A stretch of DNA of 48,645 nucleotides from JBDTVS01 sp040007095 (GTDB lineage: Bacteria; Acidobacteriota; Vicinamibacteria; Vicinamibacterales; CAVVIG01), in contig JBDTVS010000060.1 of NCBI GenBank assembly GCA_040007095.1, forward strand, positions 1 through 48,645, written 5' to 3'. Shown here piece by piece: positions 42,354 through 48,645 of this stretch. The translations under genes were made by a program, and so were the position numbers. The notes under the pieces were generated by a model, which saw nothing but the letters and a program-made list of their open reading frames with translations, was not told where the DNA came from and made no database searches. Within the stretch, counting starts at the first letter, position 1; every line of letters begins with the position of its first letter.

Positions 42354-42486
42354 CGTGTGGTCGTTCGTTCTGGGTGTAGTGGTAGGTGGCGTCGGGCTGC
42401 TCTTCACAAGCCGAAAGAGCATGGTACTGCCATATACGAAACGGGAACTCTATCCTGACCGAGAGGAGGTCGAGCATCGCTTGTGA
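42343..42486 (+). CDS. Very small membrane protein
   Basis: A 47-residue protein with one clear membrane helix (VWSFVLGVVVGGVGLLF, residues 5-21) and a charged tail ending YPDREEVEHRL. GGAGA lies about ten bases upstream. Small single-helix proteins of this kind are common in phage and plasmid islands, but no family is recognised. Confidence 0.4.
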   Translation: MAGSVWSFVLGVVVGGVGLLFTSRKSMVLPYTKRELYPDREEVEHRL

Positions 42487-42644
42487 AGACGATCCGTGTT
42501 GTGACATGAGCGCGGCGACTGGCCGCGACTCGACGCGAAAGGGCGCGTCCGCTGGGCGTGCGTGGAGTCCGGCTGCGGGCGGCGCGCGTAGCAGCCGCTT
42601 CTCGCGCCACCACGTCAACCCGTTGAACCAGGAGAAGTGACCGC

Positions 42645-42888
42645 ATGCCCGGCCGCCTCTGGCCCATCGCGTAACTCAACGACGCCGTCTGCGGCGACAG
42701 ACCGGCACTGCCGAAGCCGCAGGTCTTGGGGGACTACTCGCCAGTGCCGAGGCCCAGACGCCGAACTGCGCGTCTTGTGGAAGATTGATTACTTCGAGAA
42801 CGAGGAGTGCGAGTACGGCAGCGAACACCTCGAAGACCCGGCGCCGTCCTTCAGGGTGCTCGCCATCATGGGTGCAGAGGAGTACTGA
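42645..42888 (+). pseudogene. DUF3768-like remnant
   Basis: The C-terminal part reads LRVLWKIDYFENEECEYGSE, then DPAPSFRVLAIMGAEEY. This corresponds to the conserved end of DUF3768 proteins (FWKIDYYD, then TRVLTIMLAEEY), which are found mainly in plasmids and phage-like islands. In another frame just after 42645 the start-like segment IA-stop-LNDAV appears, matching the usual IAxLNDA beginning but interrupted by TAA. The middle of the protein is missing. I judge it a decayed copy; an intact shortened version starting at 42637 is less likely. Confidence 0.5.
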
Positions 42889-43152
42889 ATGCCAGTGAGC
42901 AGATGGGCCATCGTGCAGCACTCCGGCGGGCTTGGCTTCGAGATGGGCCTCGAAGAAGCCGCCGTCACCACGGTGTCCGAGATCGCGGGGGTCGAGCAGG
43001 CCGGCGGGCGCGTCTTCGAGACGTACTCAGAGGCGTCGGACTACTGCATGACGGAGCAGTATCCGCCGTCAGTCATCGGGCTGTATCCGCGCGCGCCCGG
43101 TTCGTTCTCATCGCGCATGGTCGGCAACCGTCGCGTTTACATTCCCCTATAA
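42889..43152 (+). CDS. Small hypothetical protein after the DUF3768 remnant
   Basis: An 87-residue protein whose ATG directly follows the stop of the DUF3768-like frame, with GAGGAG upstream. The sequence (RWAIVQHSGGLGFEMGLEEA, then YSEASDYCMTEQYPPSVIGLYPR) looks like a genuine globular product. No family is recognised. DUF3768 neighbours of this size are common in mobile islands. Confidence 0.5.
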   Translation: MPVSRWAIVQHSGGLGFEMGLEEAAVTTVSEIAGVEQAGGRVFETYSEASDYCMTEQYPPSVIGLYPRAPGSFSSRMVGNRRVYIPL

Positions 43153-43368
43153 CCTCGCACCCCAAGAACCAGATCGCGATCGGATTGAAGTGCCCTGACC
43201 ATACCGTGACGACGCCGGACGGCTGGCCGTTTCCGACCTTCGACGAGTCACTTGAAATCAACCATGACCCACTGTTGATTTCGAAAATGCCGATGGTCCG
43301 GCGGACGACGATGACAAAGCGGGTGTGCTCTGAGTTGAGACGTGGTGGCGAGAGCCGCTGACGGGCTG

Positions 43369-45213
43369 CTATGCGACGATGACATCTGGCGGCATCATCC
43401 GGCGGTCGGTCGAGCGCCGAGAGAACTGCTCCGCGTGCAGGGCAGCGTAGCAGCCTTTCTCGGTGAGAAGGCTCTCATGGGTGCCTCGCTCGGTCACCAT
43501 GCCGCCGTTGACCACCAGGATTTGGTCGGCTTGACGGACGGTAGAGAGCCGGTGCGCGATGATCACACTCGTCCTGCCGCGGCGCAGGGTCTCGAGGGCC
43601 GTCTGGATGAGGGCTTCGTTGGTGGAGTCGAGCGAACTGGTCGCTTCGTCGAGAATCAGGATCTGCGGGTCTTTCAGCATGACGCGCGCGATGGCGATGC
43701 GCTGGCGCTCACCGCCCGACAGCCGATGGCCGCGATTGCCGACGAGGGTGTCGTAGCCCTGCGGCAGCGACGCGATCATGTCGTGAATGCAGGCGGCTCG
43801 TGCCGCGTCTTCGACCTCGGCGAGGCTCGCGTTTGGTCGTCCGTAGCGCAGGTTGTCCAGAATGCTCGCGTGGAAGAGGAACGTTTCCTGTGTCACGACG
43901 CCAATGTGGCTCCGTAGCCATTTCACGTCGAGACAGCGCAAGTCGTAGCCATCGAGCAGGACCCGGCCAGTCGTCGGATCGTCCAATCGTGGAATCAGCC
44001 CCGCAAGCGTGGTCTTGCCAGACCCGGACGGTCCGACGAGCGCCACCGACTGCCCGGCCTCGATTCGCATGCTGACGTCACGGAGGCCGTGCTGACCATC
44101 GGGGAAAGAGAGCGAGACGCGATCGAGCACGATCGAGCCCCTGACGCGCGGAAGACGGATGACGTCGGGCGCGCCGGCAGTCGCCGACTCGAGGTCGAGC
44201 ACGCGGAACACCCGTTCGAAATAGGCGTACGAGGTGACGAGGTCGACATGGACGCCGGCGAGCGCCGTCGCCGGCCCATAGAGCCGCTTCAGGGCGGTGA
44301 CGAAGGCCACCAGCGAGCCGATGGCGCGGGTATGGCCGACCAGGACGAAATACCCGCCGACGGCAAAGACCAGCGCCGGCCCCAGCGCTTCGAACAGGCC
44401 CATCACCAACTGGAACCGGCGACCTGCCAGCGCCTGTTTGAGCGAGAGGTCGATGACCTCCTCGCCTTTGGCCCCCAGTCTCTCGCGCTCGAACGCTTCG
44501 GTTCCGAACAGCCGAATCATGTGTGCCCCCGACACCGAGAGCGTCTCCATGAGAATGCCGGTCAACTCCGCCATGCGGGCTTGCGTCGCGCGTCGGAGCG
44601 TTTTGCGCTGACGCCCGGCGCCGAGCGTCGGGAGGACGAAGATCGGGAGCAGCGCCAGACCGACCATTGCCAGACGCCAATCGAGATAGATAATCAGCGC
44701 GGTGGTCGCGGCGAAGCTGACGACGCTGTCGACCACCCCGGCCAGCGCGCCCGGGACCGATCCGGTGCCCTGCACGTCGTTCAACGCGCTCGAGACAATC
44801 TCACCCGGCCTGGCGCTGACGAAATAGCGCAGCGGCTGCCGGTGCAGATGATCAAAAAGCCTCTGACGCAGATCGAACATCACGCGCTCGCTGATGAGCG
44901 TCGTGAGGTATTTCTGGCCCATGCCAAGGAGACTGGCCGTCAAGGGACCGGCCACCAGCCCGGCACAGAGCAGGAACAACACGCGCGGATCGCCCGTCGA
45001 GGGATGAGCGAGAGCCCCCTCGAGAAGGTCGATGATTTCCTTCAGGAAGATCGCCGGCAGGACGTTCAGAAGCGACGTCAGCACCACGATGGCCACGACC
45101 AGCGTCGCCGCGGTGCGGTGCTGCCCCAGACACGAAACCACCCGCCAGATCGTCGTCCGCTGCACCCGCGGCAGGTGGTCGGGATCGATGTAGGTCTTTT
45201 TGGTCGAGTTCAT
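43369..45213 (-). CDS. ABC exporter half-transporter (MsbA-like)
   Basis: A 614-residue type-IV ABC protein: six membrane helices (residues about 30-330) fused to an ATPase. Walker A is GPSGSGKTTLAG, signature LSGGERQRIAIARVML, Walker B ILILDEATSSLDS, switch IIAHRLST. It should form a homodimer that exports a lipid, glycolipid or peptide. Position beyond the ten-gene unit and small-gene island means a role in exporting that unit's product is possible but not shown. The ATG at 45213 was chosen; a GTG at 45222 is an alternative. Confidence 0.88.
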   Translation of the reverse strand: MNSTKKTYIDPDHLPRVQRTTIWRVVSCLGQHRTAATLVVAIVVLTSLLNVLPAIFLKEIIDLLEGALAHPSTGDPRVLFLLCAGLVAGPLTASLLGMGQKYLTTLISERVMFDLRQRLFDHLHRQPLRYFVSARPGEIVSSALNDVQGTGSVPGALAGVVDSVVSFAATTALIIYLDWRLAMVGLALLPIFVLPTLGAGRQRKTLRRATQARMAELTGILMETLSVSGAHMIRLFGTEAFERERLGAKGEEVIDLSLKQALAGRRFQLVMGLFEALGPALVFAVGGYFVLVGHTRAIGSLVAFVTALKRLYGPATALAGVHVDLVTSYAYFERVFRVLDLESATAGAPDVIRLPRVRGSIVLDRVSLSFPDGQHGLRDVSMRIEAGQSVALVGPSGSGKTTLAGLIPRLDDPTTGRVLLDGYDLRCLDVKWLRSHIGVVTQETFLFHASILDNLRYGRPNASLAEVEDAARAACIHDMIASLPQGYDTLVGNRGHRLSGGERQRIAIARVMLKDPQILILDEATSSLDSTNEALIQTALETLRRGRTSVIIAHRLSTVRQADQILVVNGGMVTERGTHESLLTEKGCYAALHAEQFSRRSTDRRMMPPDVIVA

Positions 45214-45219
45214 CAAGGA

Positions 45220-45239
45220 CACTGGGTCTGACCCCAGTG
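45220..45239. repeat. CACTGGG-TCTGAC-CCCAGTG palindrome
   Basis: A perfect 7-bp inverted repeat (CACTGGG at 45220-45226, CCCAGTG at 45233-45239) just upstream of the ABC exporter start. Its GGTCTGACC core resembles REP-like palindromes that recur in many bacterial genomes. Only one copy was noticed in the window. Confidence 0.5.
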
Positions 45240-45347
45240 GTAATCGTCAAGGCATGGCAGGAACTTGAGGGAATGTGAGGGACGCGGCAGGGGGGGTCAC
45301 AACCTCCCGCTCGGTTGGCACGTCGGCCGTCAGGGTCCGGCAGGCAG

Positions 45348-46625
45348 CTACGGCCGCCGCAAGCGGCTGACTTCCTGCTGCACGAAGTCGCTGCGCGAGG
45401 CGGCAAAGGTCAGCAGGTCCTGGACGGCCCCGACGAATTCGTCGTTCGAATAGGGCTTGACCGGGTCGGCCAGAGCGGCGGCACTGATCTGGCCGTACTG
45501 CCGCATGATCTCGCGCACGAACCACCCCCGGTCGTCAGACGACCCGCTCTCGATCTCGGTCACCGATCGCGCGCACGCGAGCAAGGTGTCGAGATACAGG
45601 TCGGAGAGATCCTTTTCATTCATCGCGCTGTCCATCAGGCGGTTCCGGGCCCACGACGAGACGTCGGCAATGTTTCGAAGGATGCCGTAATCGCTCCCCC
45701 CCTTGAACGCCTCGCTTCGATCCCAGGTGATGAACTCAAATTTGGTGCTGTTCTCCAGACGATAGAGATAGAAGTTGTTCATGCCCCACTTGCCAAGAAT
45801 GCCGTCGTTGTCGGCGAGGAAATTCTCCACCGCAACCTGTCGAACAAACTTCTCGAGATCGACGAACTCGGCCATCGTCGATCGGAAGGAGGGTCTGTCA
45901 GGCTCGGAGATCGCCCTGGCGAGCTGTTCGATGAACTCGGGTCGCGCATCGTTCTCGTGCGTTTCTGGCTTGAACGGAAGCGGCACATAAAGCTCGGGCT
46001 CCGGCCCCAGGTAGTTGAAGTAGTACGGCGGGGCGTCAACGGGGCTCTCGAACTTGTACAGGTAGCCGTCGTTTTCGTTGAACGTCCGCTTGAGAAAGTG
46101 TTTGTCAATCGATTCAACGATCGTGTAGAGACCGGCGTACTCGTTGTTGACGTAGAGCGCGGCGTAGGCCTCTCGGGGCGCCGGCAGGCCCAGGCGCCGG
46201 AACAGCTGCATGCTCAAACGCTCATGCATGTTCGAGGGGTCCTGCGTGTTGTTGCGCAGGACCACGGATTTCAAGCCCAGGAACGTCTGCTCGGTCGAGT
46301 AGCGATCGAAGTCGAGCCGCAGGCCGGGCTTGGTCCCGCTCCGGCTTCCGTTGCCCCGAGATCGAATGCCGGCGTTTCGGACCACCTGGCCTTCCCAGTG
46401 GAAATCGCACGGATAGTAGGTATTCTCCAACGCGTTCGTCTTCAGCGTCTGCCAGTCCCTCGCGTTGACGAACAAACGGATTTCGTGAAGCGCCGCGTCG
46501 TCGAAGAGCGGATCAGACGGATCAGCCGCTGAGCTGACCGCTCGAGTCTGGGTGGAGGCGGCCCCGGCCGCAGGAATGCACAGCCCAAGGGTCACGACGA
46601 CAAGGATGGCGTGGGTATGAGTCAT
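45348..46625 (-). CDS. CotH-family protein kinase-like secreted protein
   Basis: A 425-residue protein with signal peptide MTHTHAILVVVTLGLCIPAAGA. The CotH domain is marked by NAGIRSRGNGSRSG, then LRLDFDRY and VVLRNNTQDPSNMHERLSMQLFRRLG, ALYVNNEYAGLYTIVESIDKHFL and NNFYLYR with FITWDRSEAF. CotH proteins phosphorylate protein substrates in spore coats or are secreted kinases of unclear targets; here it is probably periplasmic or extracellular. It ends a string of three minus-strand genes with the OprP-like porin and phospholipase-D-like gene, separated by only four bases from the porin stop. Confidence 0.87.
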   Translation of the reverse strand: MTHTHAILVVVTLGLCIPAAGAASTQTRAVSSAADPSDPLFDDAALHEIRLFVNARDWQTLKTNALENTYYPCDFHWEGQVVRNAGIRSRGNGSRSGTKPGLRLDFDRYSTEQTFLGLKSVVLRNNTQDPSNMHERLSMQLFRRLGLPAPREAYAALYVNNEYAGLYTIVESIDKHFLKRTFNENDGYLYKFESPVDAPPYYFNYLGPEPELYVPLPFKPETHENDARPEFIEQLARAISEPDRPSFRSTMAEFVDLEKFVRQVAVENFLADNDGILGKWGMNNFYLYRLENSTKFEFITWDRSEAFKGGSDYGILRNIADVSSWARNRLMDSAMNEKDLSDLYLDTLLACARSVTEIESGSSDDRGWFVREIMRQYGQISAAALADPVKPYSNDEFVGAVQDLLTFAASRSDFVQQEVSRLRRP

Positions 46626-46629
46626 CGTC

Positions 46630-47994
46630 TCAGATTCCGAGTTGGAGGCGAACCGCCTTGCTCCAGAATGGAGCGCCGTTCGACACAGGACTCCGCTCCG
46701 CGTCCTCGACCTGCTCGCGGATGGCGTTCACCTGCAGTTTGATCCAGCGGTTGACCTGCCAGTTCACCCCGACGGTCAAGACGCGGTCCCCGTTCGGCAG
46801 GATCTGTTCGGCGCGGGGACTCCTCGACGGCGAATCGGCGCTCTGCCCCTTGACACTGTCGAACCACATCCGCTCGACCCGCCCGACGAGTTCCACGGTT
46901 CCCGCTCGTTTCCTGGCGACTGGGAGCTTCCATCCGCCCGAGACAAACCAGGACCGGGCGCGGACGTCCGGGAGATTTTGATTGCCGAGTCCCTGTTGCA
47001 GGCGATCGTCGGTCGTCCACGTGTATTCGGCGCGCACCGAGGCGGGGCCCGCCGCCCAGTCGAGATCGGTCTCCCACCTTCGTCTCTGGCCTTTGACGTA
47101 GACGGCCCGAAAAAACGTGTCGCCCGTCACGACGGTCTGCCCACGGAGCCCGTTGGGCTCCGACGCCGCGTCCGACAGCGAGCTCACCGCGAACGCGGTT
47201 CCGAGCTCAACTCCGTTGGCTCCAAACCGCCGGAAGGGTCGGCCGGTGATGCGCCCGGCCACGGTCTGGTCGGCGCCGGCAATGTGCGTCGAGCGCGAAT
47301 GATCGCCATCGTGATCAAACACACCGGCCCAGTAGTTCAGACCACGGTGAAGGAACCGGCCGTGTACCATGGCCCCGGCATCTCGGCCAGGAGACAGGGA
47401 GCTCGCGCCAACCGACCGGTAAATGAAGGGATTGTGTGAGCTCCCGGTCAGCTCGTCGAGGCCGAATGGAATCTTGAACCGCCCCGCCTGCACCTGTGCG
47501 TTCTTGACGAAGCTGACGTTCACGAGCGCATCTTTCCAGGGTGACTTTGCCAACTTCCCCGGCTCGACGGCTTTCGTCGTCAGCTCACGCTCAACCTCGA
47601 ACTCGATGTGCTTGAAGACGTTGCCCGAGACGCCGACCCGATTGCGGTGCAGGTCGTATCGCGACAGTTCGGTGGCCCTTGAATCGGAGGCGTGCGCATC
47701 TTCCATGAACGTCGCGGCCAGGTCGACTTGGAAGACCGACCCGTACCGGATGGACGGGTGCTTGCCCCACACGGCGCGAACGCCGTCTGAGACGTCGCCC
47801 CTGGCCTGTTCCTGATCGGCGGCTCTCTTGTTCGCTTTCTTCTTTGATTTCTTCTTCCTGACCTTCGAGGGCGCCGGGGCCCCGGCTTCGGCGCGGACGG
47901 CCCGCTCGCCGGCGGCCATCGGGAACGCTTCGGCGTCGGCACCGCCGCCCACCAACGCGGTGATCACGGCTCCGACCAGCAGTTGCTTCAGCAT
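46630..47994 (-). CDS. OprP/OprO-type porin
   Basis: A 454-residue outer-membrane protein. After the signal sequence (MLKQLLVGAVITALVGGGADA) is a lysine-rich stretch (KVRKKKSKKKANKR). The beta-barrel has YGSVFQVDLAATF, NRVGVSGNVFKHIEFEVEREL and VQAGRFKIPFGLDELTGSS, the phosphate-selective porin P/O pattern. It ends with aromatic-hydrophobic VRLQLGI. It likely admits phosphate or polyphosphate, though the family is broader. The ATG overlaps the phospholipase-D-like gene by seven bases. Confidence 0.82.
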   Translation of the reverse strand: MLKQLLVGAVITALVGGGADAEAFPMAAGERAVRAEAGAPAPSKVRKKKSKKKANKRAADQEQARGDVSDGVRAVWGKHPSIRYGSVFQVDLAATFMEDAHASDSRATELSRYDLHRNRVGVSGNVFKHIEFEVERELTTKAVEPGKLAKSPWKDALVNVSFVKNAQVQAGRFKIPFGLDELTGSSHNPFIYRSVGASSLSPGRDAGAMVHGRFLHRGLNYWAGVFDHDGDHSRSTHIAGADQTVAGRITGRPFRRFGANGVELGTAFAVSSLSDAASEPNGLRGQTVVTGDTFFRAVYVKGQRRRWETDLDWAAGPASVRAEYTWTTDDRLQQGLGNQNLPDVRARSWFVSGGWKLPVARKRAGTVELVGRVERMWFDSVKGQSADSPSRSPRAEQILPNGDRVLTVGVNWQVNRWIKLQVNAIREQVEDAERSPVSNGAPFWSKAVRLQLGI

Positions 47995-48645
47995 GTCGCG
48001 TACCTGTCGGCGGCGCGAACCAACTGCGGCGGGATGGGCGACGTTGGGACGATCCCCGTTTCGAGGCGGGCGGCGGAGTCGAACACTCGACCGAGGTCGG
48101 CGACCGCGGCAGGATTGTCGACGGTAATCGCGAGTTCGCGGCGGCGATCGAGACTCGAAGGCGCGAGCGCCAGGCTGCCGACAACCGCCACCCGGTCGTC
48201 GATGAGCATGACCTTACCGTGCGACTTCAAATCGCCGATCCAGTGGGAGTCCAGAATCTCGACCTGCACACCGGCGCGGCGTCTGAGCTCGAGCCGCGCC
48301 TGGATGTCAACGTCTGATAACTTGGCGTCGATCAGGCGAATGCGAAATCGCGCGGCGTCGATGAGCGATTCGACCTGCCGGCGGGCGCACTCGGGGCCGA
48401 CAATCAATCGGGAGGGCAGCGATGCCGGCAGCGCGCGTCCCGCAAGGTCCGCCGCCATGAGCTCATGCAGACCGTCCACCACGGCGGCATCATGAGTGAC
48501 GACGAGTGCATCGAAGGTGCGCGTCAAGCACTTGTGCGTGAGGTTCGCCGTCGCGATGATCGCTGGACCAGCGTCAGCGACCAGGTACTTGGCGTGATAC
48601 TTCACCGTCGGGTCCATATAGGAGCGAACGCGGGCGCCGCCCCGT
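47988..48645 (-). CDS. Phospholipase D-like protein (5' end outside the window)
   Basis: The visible 218 codons are open to the window edge, so the start lies beyond 48645. Two HKD motifs of the PLD superfamily can be seen: YHAKYLVAD followed by ATANLT, and SHGKVMLIDD followed by VVGSLAL, both with His, Lys and Asp. Secreted or cytosolic PLDs cleave phosphodiesters such as phospholipids, cardiolipin or DNA. Overlap with the porin gene indicates co-transcription with the porin and CotH genes. Confidence 0.83.
   Translation of the reverse strand, partial: RGGARVRSYMDPTVKYHAKYLVADAGPAIIATANLTHKCLTRTFDALVVTHDAAVVDGLHELMAADLAGRALPASLPSRLIVGPECARRQVESLIDAARFRIRLIDAKLSDVDIQARLELRRRAGVQVEILDSHWIGDLKSHGKVMLIDDRVAVVGSLALAPSSLDRRRELAITVDNPAAVADLGRVFDSAARLETGIVPTSPIPPQLVRAADRYATC

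Noticed and set aside
42807..43361. A 184-residue arginine-rich protein on the plus strand
   Set aside because: It overlaps the DUF3768 remnant and the adjacent 87-residue frame in another frame and shows low-complexity composition typical of a shadow frame.
45220..45239. Rho-independent terminator for the ABC exporter or the CotH gene
   Set aside because: There is no T tract on either strand, and the hairpin lies just upstream of the exporter start, so it is listed only as a palindrome.

Overview
This is a GC-rich bacterial chromosome segment with dense gene packing. Many neighbouring genes overlap by 4 bases (ATGA or GTGA), and most genes lie on the minus strand. The family mix suggests an acidobacterium, perhaps of the Vicinamibacteria: a DUF6178 protein, an S8 protease with a WGD-repeat tail, an AttH-type ABC cassette, abundant PAS/receiver genes, and CotH next to an OprP-type porin. 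That placement is inference from gene content only; no rRNA or marker phylogeny was available. No tRNA, rRNA, CRISPR array, transposase or integrase was recognised.

Layout. 1-9.9 kb: tadA with a DUF4188 gene; a DUF4331/TPR/HupE-UreJ operon; an OPT-family transporter; a secreted M49-like metallopeptidase. 10.1-11.75 kb, plus strand: three small lipoproteins, the first and third related to each other. 11.7-15.9 kb: a four-gene ABC cassette (two FtsX-type permeases, an ATPase, and an AttH/CrtC-like lipocalin protein with its own membrane anchor). 15.9-20.2 kb: citramalate synthase, an HD-GYP/GAF phosphodiesterase and a GNAT acetyltransferase. 20.2-22.8 kb: a 15-bp tandem repeat array, a subtilase with ten GVIWGD repeats, and an AT-rich leader. 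22.8-25.7 kb: an OFA-type MFS transporter divergent from an acetolactate-synthase-like ThDP enzyme.

26.5-31.4 kb is a decaying, rearranged region. It holds a frameshifted GNAT, hairpins with GAA loops, remnants of at least two hybrid two-component proteins around one intact DivK-like receiver, a DUF6178 gene, and a VOC gene cut off at its 3' end. About 3.9 kb of this region is flanked by a 30-bp inverted repeat (29/30 identical), and one repeat copy lies in the tail of the broken VOC gene.

31.4-41.7 kb is the most interesting part: a ten-gene minus-strand transcription unit. In order it encodes a hexapeptide acyltransferase, a fused E1 alpha/beta 2-oxoacid dehydrogenase, a lipoyl E2 with a changed catalytic motif, an acyl carrier protein, an SGNH hydrolase, a RutE-like nitroreductase, an AMP-forming acyl/aminoacyl ligase, a second acyl carrier protein, a GNAT-like protein and a glycosyltransferase. 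I read it as a carrier-protein-dependent acyl-group system that probably decorates a glycan or small molecule. A pair of 17-bp direct repeats sits upstream of a possible promoter for it. 41.9-43.2 kb is an island of tiny orphan genes with a DUF3768 relic. 43.4-48.6 kb: a type-I exporter-like ABC protein, a CotH-family protein, an OprP-like porin, and a phospholipase-D-like protein that runs off the window.
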